A stretch of DNA of 64,000 nucleotides, taken from assembly GCA_014825775.1 (NCBI GenBank), contig MVAQ01000023.1, forward strand, positions 62,001 to 126,000, written 5' to 3'. Shown here in pieces: positions 12,665-24,679 of this stretch (positions are counted from its first letter, which is position 1; each line of letters opens with the position of its first letter). The notes beneath the pieces were generated by a model. The model worked only from the letters and a program-made list of their open reading frames with translations. It was not told the DNA's origin and made no database searches. The translations under genes were made by a program, and so were the position numbers. The stretch comes from Krasilnikovozyma curviuscula (taxonomy: Eukaryota; Basidiomycota; Tremellomycetes; Cystofilobasidiales; Mrakiaceae).

Positions 12665-14956
12665 ATGTTCGCTCCTTTGTGAGTTTTCTTTTCCCTCGTT
12701 TCACAATCTGAACGTTCGCCGCCTCTGAACAACCGCCCCTTTCAGCCAATCCGGTACTGGAGAGGATGCCAGACCGAACTGGGACAGTAGGTCTACTCAT
12801 TTGTGGGATATCTTTCACTTGCTTGGTGCCCTTATACTTAAAACCATGTTTCCATTTACGACGGTAGACGGTGTGGTAACCGCTGGGCGTTTCAAAGCTC
12901 ATGTTCAGCCCACACCTCCTCAACAGGCCGGTCACTCAGCGAAGAGAAGACGGAGGCTCAGTACCAGAGAGAGTATTGCATCGATTGGCCCTCAAGAACC
13001 CGAAAAGGTCACAGTATATCAGCTCTTCATGCGCGTGAGTTTTGCGTCCCCTAGAGCTTGATCGACTTTGACTCTTACCCATGTCTTCTTCCTTTAGCCA
13101 ACTAGATCACAAGTAGATAGATGGTTAAGCTCATGGTACAAACGATGGGCAGTCCTGGTTCTCATTCCGTGCACCTTTGTGTGGCTATGGGTTTCAGTGC
13201 CTTTCCCGGTGTCCGATCCCTACGAGCCTGGCTCGCCTTGGCGGTGGGGATGGCCCTGGAAAGACAAAGGGTTCAATAGTGCCAGCTTGTTTTTGAAGAT
13301 GATGGGAAGGGGTGCTCTGAACGGAACAGAAGGAGCGGAAGAAGGTGAACCGGAAGTCGATTTGCCATTAGACGTCAACTTCTTGTTCTTCTTACTATTC
13401 TACTTTGGATGTAAGTGATCGTTTCAAAGACCACTGGCGTCTCAGATTCTCACTCTTTAGCCCCTGTAGGCTATCTTCATGTCGCTCTCATCTTCACTAC
13501 ACAACTGTGAGTTGCGCCGTTTCACTGTACTAACTGACGCGTTTTTGACAATATTTCATCACGATTTAGTTTCAACCTATATCGTCTAAATTGGTGGCCA
13601 AAGAAAATTGGCGGCGCTATCAGTTACTTTTTCTTCTGGTCATTCGCTCTCCTAGTTGGCTTCGTTGTGCATCAATTCGATTTGATTGGTGCTGGTGGCC
13701 GACACGATGGGAAAAGTGGAGACTACATGGATTGGGAGAGGAAGTCTTTTTGGATTGGTTTGACCTTCGCAACGATGGCTTGTCCAGCTTTCGTCTGCTT
13801 CTCCGTCTTGAAGCGCGACAAACGGCACGTCCTGAACCGACAATCACTCACCCCAATGCAGAAGGCATTCTACGACGTGGCATTCCAGAGCAAACTCCCA
13901 GCTTCCTATCTCCGCTTCCTATGGTTTGTGGTGGTAATTGGACTGGCTGGGTTCGCTCTCATGGCCGGTCAAGCTTACACCTCGGTGTTCCTGTCAACTC
14001 TTCCACACTCTTCAATAGACGCAGCCGTTTGGGTTTGGAGCTGGATTGGGACCACAACTGTTCTCAACCTTGGTACATCCAATATTCTGGAAAACCGCGT
14101 GAGATCTCGGGGTCTTCTCTTCCTCTTTAAATATTTCAACTACTTGGTCTAGTGAGATGCGAAAATTTCATGCCGCTGACCTCACCAAACTGAGCTGACT
14201 CTCGCTCTTTATTCTTCACCAGCTTTGTATTCTATAGAAACCTTTTTGCTCGTCTACGAAAAGTTGCAGATTTCGCTCTCGTCCAGGGTCTATCGTCGCT
14301 CTTCGTTATCATCTTCTACCCTCTTCAAATGAGCTGGGTCTTTCACCGAGCGCTGCAACTGATCATTGGATACAAGAAGAGTTTGAATGATCATAGGGAT
14401 GCAGTGGCAGTTGGTAAGTCATCGTTCAGCGGTCCTGTCACGCCATCTGATTTCTGACAACCATAATTTTGCAGCCTTCTACACTCGCGGCGTTGCTCAA
14501 AATCTCTCTATGGCCGCATTCTTAGGCTGGCTGGTCATCCTCCACTATGGTCCAAACAGCGCCGTATATCCCTTCTTCCGCTTCACCGAAACGCCAACTG
14601 AAGATGATCCATACACCTTCTCGTTCACCTTCATCGCGTCTGGAATAATCTGGAGCTCTGAACTCGCGTCGTCTTTCATAACCAGACAAATCTGTCGGGT
14701 TGCTTACCGAGTTGATGTTACGAACACTGGTCTAGACATCATGAAGATGCATCCAGAGTTGGTTGCGGCGATGGTTAGTATATGATTGTCTCCTTCTGAA
14801 AACTCCAACTGACTGTCTTGCAACTTAGGGTTGGACGTCAGTGCATGTACTGAGTAACATTTTGATGTTTTTACTGAAGGTGAGTCTATTCGCTTTTCAT
14901 GGAACGTGCCTGTCTCGCTTACCATCCTGCTTTTCTTTCAGCTTAATTTCAGATGA
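12665..14956 (+). CDS. Unrecognised multipass membrane protein
   Basis: I do not recognise the family. The first coding exon is just 14 nt (MFAPF, 12665-12678); after a GTGAGT intron the frame continues QSGTGEDARPNWDSRSTHLW and on through FTTVDGVV. Next come a basic Arg-rich loop (SAKRRRRLSTRES), a hydrophobic segment (RWAVLVLIPCTFVWLWVSV), a Trp-rich stretch (SPWRWGWPWKDKG), and at least six further hydrophobic helices, e.g. DVNFLFFLLFYFGCYLHVAL, GAISYFFFWSFALLVGFVVH, LRFLWFVVVIGLAGFALMAG and a late FTFIASGIIWSSELASSFIT. About nine exons; the last short one ends LLKLNFR. The regular placement of Trp and charged residues at helix ends and clean splicing show a real gene, probably a conserved fungal membrane protein. 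No transporter or enzyme signature is visible. Confidence 0.7.
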
Positions 14957-15066
14957 GCTGCTTGGGACTTAATAATGTTGTAGTAGTAGCATTTAGGACG
15001 TTATACGATCACCGTTCTTCTTTCAGGAAGGAGAAGCAAGTGACAACAATTTACCATACACACCGC

Positions 15067-17087
<2,021 letters not shown>

Positions 17088-17558
17088 ATGTCTGAACTGC
17101 GATACACAGCCAACACCCAGCTCGAACAGCTTCACGCTCGATACACTGGAACTGGTGAGCTTTTCGTTCACCGTCGTTTGACTGCTCTTATGCCGTCATA
17201 CTGAGAGTTGCTTTCTACTCTAGGTCATGCTGATATGAACAAGTAGTACGTTAACCAGTGGATTGATCCCATAAGACGATAAAACCGCTGATCTGTTGCT
17301 TTTGCTTGCTTGCAGCGAATGGCTCACTCATCAGCACAGGGACACTTACGCTTCCATCATTGGACACCCGCCGCTACTCTCTTACGTCGCACTGGCGGAC
17401 GGTGAATCTCTAGGAAGGGCCAGATTCGAGATGATCGAGGTGCGTCCTGCTCTTGTCTTTACTCGTCTGCTTGTCATCCGCTGACAACTGCTCTCACCCT
17501 TCTCTCACAGAGGATGCTCCAACCCTGCGGTCCTCCACCACCTAAGGATGATGATTAG
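17088..17558 (+). CDS. SF3B5: Splicing factor 3b subunit 5 (SF3b10/Ysf3)
   Basis: A small U2 snRNP SF3b subunit that sits against SF3B1/SF3B3 during branch-site recognition. Splicing four coding exons gives about 86 residues: MSELRYTANTQLEQLHARYT, then GHADMNKYEWLTHQHRDTYA, a middle ending RARFEMIE, and RMLQPCGPPPPKDDD. This matches the short, highly conserved family over its whole length (GHAD, K-x-EW, QHRD, MLQPCGPP). The second exon is only 22 nt (17224-17245); using the GTACGT donor at 17246 rather than the overlapping GTAGTA keeps the conserved Lys-Tyr. The last intron has a CACAG acceptor. In a genome this rich in introns a constitutive SF3b subunit is expected. Confidence 0.95.
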
Positions 17559-18002
17559 AGTTGAAGTTGGGTGCTGCTGTAAGGAAGGGCTACAGAAACT
17601 GTTGTATGGATAGGCAAGAAGATACTATTGATATGACTTGCTCAACGAGGCTAATGCAAGCAACACTGTTCTTTCAGTATGGTTTCCAATGGAGCCTTTA
17701 ACTTGCTAAAACCAGTAGCCAATGAAGCGTTAGGTGACGCCTCCCTTTTCATTCAGCGAGGCACGAACGGGAGGCGTGTTCGCCATTCAGCCCTTAACGA
17801 CATATTCACAAACGAAGCTGAAAGTCGCGGTTGACACCGCCCCTTCTGCATAGAGAAGGTTCCCTCTGTATATTGGGTGGCCTGTAGCTGATTTTCAGCA
17901 TCCTTAGACCTCTTGAGGCTTCACTACTGGCTGCTTCAGCTTTCTCGGATACCCTACACTTTCGTCACAGAAAGTCAGCTTTCAGCTGGTTGCAATACGG
18001 TG
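17559..18002. other. Intergenic region SF3b5 / ankyrin gene
   Basis: 444 bp with no convincing gene. The ankyrin gene's reading frame is open back to an upstream in-frame ATG at 17913, so part of this stretch could be coding. Confidence 0.4.
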
Positions 18003-19180
18003 ATGGCTGCTTCAACATCAAGAGATCCAGCATCGAGGCTAAGAAGAGCTGTCCAAGGTCTGTGTGGTATCAGCTCTGGATATGAAACGAGTCTCGGACT
18101 GACACTTCGACCTCCTGCGTTTCGTCCTTCAGCGGACAATCTTCCTCTCGTACGACGGCTATCACGGCAGGTCGATATTAGGAATCCCGATGCAAATAGG
18201 TACACCAGCTTGTCTTGGGCTGCGATATGTGGGAACGAAGAGATGTTCGACTGGTTAATCAATGAGGGCGGACACGATGATGAGGAACTCTCTCGAGTTA
18301 GTGGTCTCACCCTTAAAGACGACAAGACAATGAAGCAAACTTCTGACTTCGTACCTACAGGACTCAGAATCTTCCACACTGCTACATCTCTTGGCCTCTT
18401 TGCCCTCGAACACCTTGACCCCACCTAACAAGCGCGAAACTTACCTCTCTTCAGGCGTCTCAATCAGAATGGCTGGACTTTACTTTGAGAAGTTCCCATT
18501 CTTGATCGACTGGTCCAATGCTGGTGGCAAAACGGCTCTGCATGTCGCTGCAGAAGTTGGCAATGAAGGCTTCGTTCGTGTGAGTTTGATCTTTTGTATT
18601 TCTCACTCAGATTGGGTCTTCCTGAGCTCACACAACCCTTATGAAACATTTCTTATATTATACTCCGTAGTTACTTGGTGATCTCGGGGCAGATTCAGAT
18701 TTGCCTGATCTACAGGGCAACACACCTCTGCATTATGCCTCAGCTTGGGGTCATCTGCCGGTACGTTCCCAGTTATATGTAGGAGCTCATGGCGAGGGCG
18801 AGGTGGTCATTGCTAATTGGGTCTTCGTCTCAAGGTTGTACAACTACTGATTGAGATGGGCTGTCAGTTCGGCGCGAGAAACAATGAAGGATTCACAGCG
18901 TCAGACTTTGCGTTTTCATACTCGATACAGAACAGTCTTCAAGGTAAGCGAGTGCTTTGTTTTGACATGTTGTTTACTCTTGTGTGAGTTGGTCTGACAG
19001 AACGCTGTTCATCCAGAGTTTGCGAGGTCACAGATGGTAGCGAGGAAAGCGTTGAAGCGATCGGGAACTGGTGGTTCTGCAACACCACAGCCACCTCCTT
19101 CTTCTGTATCAGTATCTAATTCTGGCCAGGGTGGGTTTGCTAGTGGGAATGAAACAGAGGAAAGCTCAGGTTTTGGCTAA
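18003..19180 (+). CDS. Ankyrin-repeat protein, Avo2-like (TORC2 subunit candidate)
   Basis: About five exons encode three to four ankyrin repeats. The N terminus (PASRLRRAVQG) and repeats follow the arrangement of yeast Avo2, a non-essential TORC2 component: YTSLSWAAICGNEEMFDWLI, then GHDDEELSRDSESSTLLHLL, LIDWSNAGGKTALHVAAEVG, LPDLQGNTPLHYASAWGHLP and ARNNEGFTASDFAFSYSIQN. The intron with donor GTTAGT after LSR is required; reading through it ends in a stop within 40 codons. The tail after the repeats is Ser/Pro-rich and acidic (GNETEESSGFG). Family membership as an ankyrin protein is clear. The Avo2 assignment rests on the GHD-x-EL motif and repeat order and is less certain. An in-frame ATG at 17913 would add 30 residues. 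Confidence 0.72.
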
Positions 19181-19456
19181 TAAATGTATGTACGCATGGT
19201 GCGCTTGGGAGAAGTACGGTGAATGAAAGAAGCGTACAACTGAAACGAGTGTTTCCCTGCACTTCAAGACTTTCAAACTTGTGAAGAGGCTGGTATTTAG
19301 AGCAAGAGACAGAAATTTCTCTTGTCAAGTTCGGCACACGCCACAGTCTCACGGGTGCCCTGTTTTCGCAAATTAATCCCTTCTTTTTTTGGGTCGTCAC
19401 CGTCGTTCACTCCAGAAACTACAATGAATATCCAGCAGTAGAGTTCCAAGTCAAAC

Positions 19457-22400
19457 ATGCTCGAGTCGCTTCGCAACTTTCCCTTAGGGTTGCCTAAGAA
19501 GGACTCTGAACTACCTTCGCCTGTCGTCGCTGCCGGTTGGTATACAACAAACTCAAGGCTCAGAGCTGTAACAGCACCCTTGAAGGCAGTATGGAAGGAC
19601 TTCAAATGGCACCTTCAGTCTCCTTCCAGCTCAGCTTTTCGCACCATGAATGGGTCTGTGTTGGACGAGCTGGAAGAGGGAACGGTCGAAGGCAGCGGTG
19701 AGACTACCCTCGTTGATCCTGCGGGAAAAGACGAACGAGAGGTTCGACAGTTGGAAGATGGCACTGGCCGAACGGAGTGCATCGTCGTCTCAGGCGATAT
19801 CAGTGGCCCGAACGATTGGGAAGGGTAGGCGTCACTTTCCTCATCGCCCCGCGTCATACCGACCAAACCACAGGGCTGACCGTTTATTTTAATTTTGTTT
19901 CAAACCCTGGTATATCCACATGAACCCTTCATAATAACTCGGTCTTATGCTTTCGGTAACTTACTCTGGCGGTCCGTTGTTTTCGTCGATTTAACTTGAC
20001 ATTTGGACAGCAAACTTCAAGACATGGGGCACGGGCCTGAAGACAACGATGAACCGATCTCACCTTCTGAGCAGGAAAGTGCAGCTCAGCCTGAAGAGTT
20101 CTTCCTCTCATCTTCGACGCACTTCAGGGCCAGGGCGGCCAAATCAACTCGGGGAATCGAGAAATGGATTCTCCTGCACATCCTTTGCCCTGTAAACTAC
20201 TACTTCAACTTGTCATTCGACGATGAAAGGCAAGAAAAGCTCTACCAGGACGATCTTTGGGCGCGCTCGAAGCTGTGAGTTCCATGGTCCGAGAGAGCCA
20301 GCTCGCGGCTGACACTCGTTCTCATTCAGGCAATCAATCTGGGTTTCCTTCTTTTACACTTTTCTCTACGCTACTTCCCTCATCTTCACTCCAAAGCCTC
20401 TACATCTGGTGGACATCATCGTCATCTACGGCCTGGGCAGCTTCTTCTCTCTCCTGCTACCCTTCCTCGTCATATACGACTGGCCACAAACCCGCCCCTT
20501 AATGTACCAGTCGTTTTTGTTCTGTGCCACATACCTCTTCCCTTTAGGGTCTCTCGGCGAGGCCTTCTCCTGTGGATACCGCTGGGGCTTACCGTCAGGA
20601 ACTTCGCATTGCCAAAACAACGATTTCACAGACATCATGCTCCTAGCTGTCTGCTACCCGGTAAGTACTTGGCTGATTCTCAATGTCATTGAGTCTCGTC
20701 TTATTGTCTTCTTCCCAGGTTCTAGCTATGTATAGTCTTAAAATGAGCAGAGTCCGCCACCTTATGGGCAGTATTGCCTTCAGCGCCTTTGCATCGGCTC
20801 TCGCTACTCAGAACAGCATTTCTTGGGGACGCAATGTTCTAAACTTCTTCTCATTTTCAGTTTTCACGGATTTGATTGGTCTGTCGTTTCATTGCATCAC
20901 CATCTTTTCAACCTTACATGTTAATATCATTATCATTGCTTTCAGCTTTTTTCCGAGATCGCGGTGATCGTAGACTATATCAGCTTCGAAAGCAACTCAG
21001 GTTCCAGTACCAGCAAACTCAAAAAGCTCAAGCTCAAGCCAGCCAAGCGTCAGAAAGTAAGAAGCGTTTCGTGAACTACATCTTTCAGTAAGTGTTGCCT
21101 ATTTGCTGTTTGAGCACAATCCGAGTCTGACACTGCCTTTTTCATATATCGCAGCGAAATTCGAGTGCCTCTCAACACTAGTCTGCTGGCTGTTCAGAAT
21201 CTCGAAGCTGAAGGAATTCTGGATGCTAGGCCTGATGTGGACATTGATGTCGAAAAGTCAGCGTTAGTTGGAGGTCTCAGTATTGTTAAACAGATCTTGG
21301 ATGGTATGTGAAGCCTGGCTAGAGGCCAGTAATAGCCACTGACGGGTATTTTCCGTTCAATAGATACCCTTGATTTCTCATCTCTTGATTCAGGTATCTT
21401 CAAATTTATCTCTCGGCCGTTCTGTCTCTACAGATGTATCAAGAGTATGACTGGGATTATGAAGGTTGAAGCGGAGAGGAGAGGAGTGAAGTTTGTTATG
21501 GAATGGGACGAGAAGTAGGCGTAATTATTCTCATCAATTCAGCATTTTTAACTAACTCATCTTCTCTTCAGAATAAGCCAGATCTGTGGCTCTGGTGGAA
21601 TGGTATGCGGGGATGAAATGAGGCTAAGACAGCTCGTTTCTAACCTAACTTCAAACGCCAACAAGTATGTTTATCCAAACGGCAGCGTCGTGCTTCGACT
21701 ACAATTGGTCTTCCCAGCCTTGGACTCCTCTAACGATCGCCCTGCCCTGCCAACTTCAAAGTCGGGAACTGGGTCCACTAATGATACATACCAACGGCGG
21801 AGAATAGTTGTGAGGATTGAGGTCGAGGACAGTGATGGACCTGGCATCGCGCAGGAAGACATGGAAAACGCTAAACTCTTCAGTCCTTACGTGCAGACGG
21901 AGATAGGGCGAGCAAAGGGAGGAGGGAAAGGCACTGGACTTGGGTTGGCGGTGGTCCGACACATCGTGACATTATCGAAAGGACGACTGGGGGTTATTTC
22001 CAAGGTATCAAATCCATGTTTTTGCGTTCGACTTAAATGTCACATAGACTGACCAATTTTCTTCCTGTAAACCTTCCAGGTTGGACAGGGATCGACCTTT
22101 TGGATTGAGCTTCCTTTCCTTCTTCCTGAAACTCCATCTCAGGTGCCAGTCATCAAGCCTCCACCGATAATGAAACCGCCACCACTTTCTAGACTTTCCT
22201 CATCTTACAAGAAATCTACACTCAAATCCTTACGAAGTAAAAGCACCGCTGGCTCAGATATCCTGCTCCAGGTCCAACCGCTGGAAGCAGCAACTCCATC
22301 GTCGACACAGCCTTCAACACCTTCAACAAACCTTTCATCAGATGGCGATTCACCGCCACCTGCGACGGCTACGACAGCTCCCTTATCTACACTGGCACCA

Positions 22401-23147
22401 CCACTTATTTCTTCTCCTTTACCAACTCCAGAACCTGAAGCAGTATCAGTAAATCAACAGCCTTCGATCTCTTCATCTCTCAGCGATAACACAAACACGC
22501 CTTCCGACAAACTCAGGGTTCTGGTAGTGGATGATGATCCTATGACTCAAAAGTTAATGTCTAGAATGCTCTCTCGTCTAGGTCATAGTTCACATGTCGC
22601 TGAGAACGGCCAGCAAGCAGTCGAGCAGGTGCTTGCTTCATCTGATTTCCATTACGACCTCATATTCCTTGGTAAGTGTCTCTGTCTATACTTGCTTGAC
22701 ATTGTTTACTTCTCAATATTAACTTTGACCTCCTCTGAAGATAATTTCATGCCTGTGAAGAGCGGCGTTGAGGCTATCTGTGAAATACGGCAGAACGGTA
22801 GGAAGGAATTTGTTGTGGGTGCGACTGGAAATGCGACGGCTTGTGAGCTCCCTTTAACACGACAGAATGAGACGCATGAGGCAATACTGACAATACAAAA
22901 TATTCTTATTGCTTTCTCTCACCTATTTTAATTCACAGCCGATCAGGTGCGTTCTGTTGTCTTTTATCATTGACTAGTTCTGAATTGACACTGGCCCATT
23001 GACTTGCAGGAGGAATATCTGAACGCTGGACTCAATCATCTCCTCACGAAGCCAATCATGAAGAGCTCTTTGGATGCGGCACTCAGCATGGCGAAACAAT
23101 TTAAGCTCGACCGGCTTCAACGGTCGTTATCGACCCTACCCACTTAA
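19457..23147 (+). CDS. Hybrid histidine kinase with membrane sensor domain (copy 1)
   Basis: A two-component phosphorelay sensor. The cytosolic N terminus (MLESLRNFPLGLPKKDSEL) leads to about six hydrophobic helices, e.g. VDIIVIYGLGSFFSLLLPFL, then a Gln/Arg-rich coiled linker and the HisKA H-box (NYIFHEIRVPLNTSLLAVQN); the phospho-acceptor His codon is split by an intron at 21088-21154. The ATPase domain has the N-box (RLRQLVSNLTSNANKY) and G2 (GKGTGLGLAVVRHI), but its G1 box reads DSDGPGIA, one residue longer than in its paralogue. After a Pro/Ser/Thr-rich spacer comes a complete receiver domain: LVVDDDPMT, the phosphorylatable Asp in DLIFLDNFMP, the Thr in GATGNAT and the Lys in LLTKPIMK. 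An 8-nt microexon (22939-22946) precedes the last exon. The output should feed an Ypd1-type phosphotransfer protein. The stimulus is unknown. Confidence 0.88.
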
Positions 23148-23257
23148 GCCTCTTATAAGCCTCAGTGTATCTCTGCGACGTGTATCGTGTACCTCCTGCT
23201 GCTTGTATCGCTATTAACTGTCATCCAAAATAGAGTGTGCTATATGTATCATCCGTT

Positions 23258-24449
23258 TCATTTCCTGCTCCTTGAGCTCTTTCTCCTGCTGTCCGCAACA
23301 GCGCCTTCGGCTTCTTCGCTCTCCCTCTTCTTCCTCTTGCCATTCCCCTTCACTGCAGGGTCAGGGACTGGTAATGCCTTTCCTTCTTTCTCGTCGTCCT
23401 CCTTTTTCGGCACCTTCGACTTCTTGGGCTTGTTGGCCGGATCGAGAAATTCAAAACCTCCGTTTTCTCCGAGCTTGACGATAATCTGATAGGCTTCTTC
23501 AGTGACAGGCTGACAAAGAACATTGTAGTTGAAGCAAGAACAGTCCAGTGAGTAGAAGTTAGGTAGAAAGAATACGTAACCATGGTCGCAGATACAATGT
23601 CAGCGCTAGGTTCGATACTGATGGACCAAAACACACCTGAACGCTGAGCCTTCCTCTATTGATCAGAGCCATCTTCTGGATTTCAGCCTTGTCCTCTTGA
23701 GAAATGACGCCGCTGATTTCTGACGGAATGCTGGAGAGACTGGCGAGATACTTGAGGAACGAAAGTGTAACGGGGTGTTGGAGGCGGGATTTGAAGGCAA
23801 TATCGACTCTGAACCAAGTGGGGGACTCCTTGTTCGTCTTTGCATCGAAATATGGATGCGATGCATCCCAAGCTGATGAATCAGGGTAACCTTCCTTACA
23901 AACTTCTGCGAGGCCGTAGATACCTGGGACTTTACAGTTGGAGTGGTAGAAGAGGACCTTATGACCCAACTTCATTCGTTCTTTCATGATGTTCTTTGCT
24001 TCGTGATCTTTGAGAGGTATAGAGATGGTTCATAAGCAAGGCAGAAAGTCAAACGTGGGTTCACACGACGCGACTAAGGAGACGAAACGACAGAATCAGG
24101 TAAACAAAACTCACTTCGAACACCATCCCATGGAGTCTCCTTCATAGCTTCGAAGTCATCTACCGAGAACTGAGAAGTATGCTGGTTAATAGCTATTTAG
24201 ATGGGGCTACTCAGGTAAACCTCTCACCTTCACGTCCTTTCCCTTCTCGATTCTCGTCTCTGGCTCAGCCTGGGAGATCAAACACGTCAGAACTAGCCTC
24301 TAATACCTAAGAGTAGACACAGCACACCTTCATTAGCCAGCAGGTCGTTGGAGAGACTTCGGTAGCTGCAGAACTCAGGTCAGCTCACCAATTCATAGAT
24401 AAACACAGCGTCGCTCTTACTCACTACTGTTCTGCTGCTTGGGTGCCAT
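23258..24449 (-). CDS. EVE-domain protein (THYN1-like)
   Basis: EVE domains belong to the PUA superfamily and bind modified bases or nucleic acid; the eukaryotic member is thymocyte nuclear protein 1. Splicing from MAPKQQNSTTEVSPTTCWLM gives the domain start CWLMKAEPET, then FSVDDFEAMKETPWDGVR, VLFYHSNCKVPGIYGLAEV and PTWFRVDIAFKSRLQHPVTL, covering the whole fold including the aromatic cage region. The tail is Lys-rich and looks like a nuclear localisation signal (KPKKSKVPKK, GKRKKRES). About seven exons. It lies antisense between the two kinase copies, convergent with copy 1 (110 bp between ends) and divergent from copy 2 (230 bp between starts). Confidence 0.87.
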
Positions 24450-24679
24450 GGTACTTCTGATAGACCTGGATGACTTCCTGATTACGATTCTGTGTGTGTG
24501 CAGGATCATGCACGTTGAGATAGTGGCGCTCTGGGAAGGCGAGCCTGCGACGGCTCGGGAAGCCAGACGAAGCACAGCAAACGAAAAAGATCCTAACGGC
24601 AATGACTGCAAAAGTATAGGAGTCGACCTGGGAATAGAGAACAGAATAGTACCAGCAGCAGAGGGCCCAACCTTTCACT
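24450..24679. promoter_or_regulatory. Shared divergent promoter, EVE gene / histidine kinase copy 2
   Basis: A 230-bp gap between divergent starts. No named motif was recognised. Confidence 0.45.

Noticed and set aside
18003..18428. Truncated ankyrin protein ending at 18428 as a possible pseudogene
   Set aside because: The stop is inside an intron (donor GTTAGT after LSR); splicing continues the ankyrin repeats in frame.
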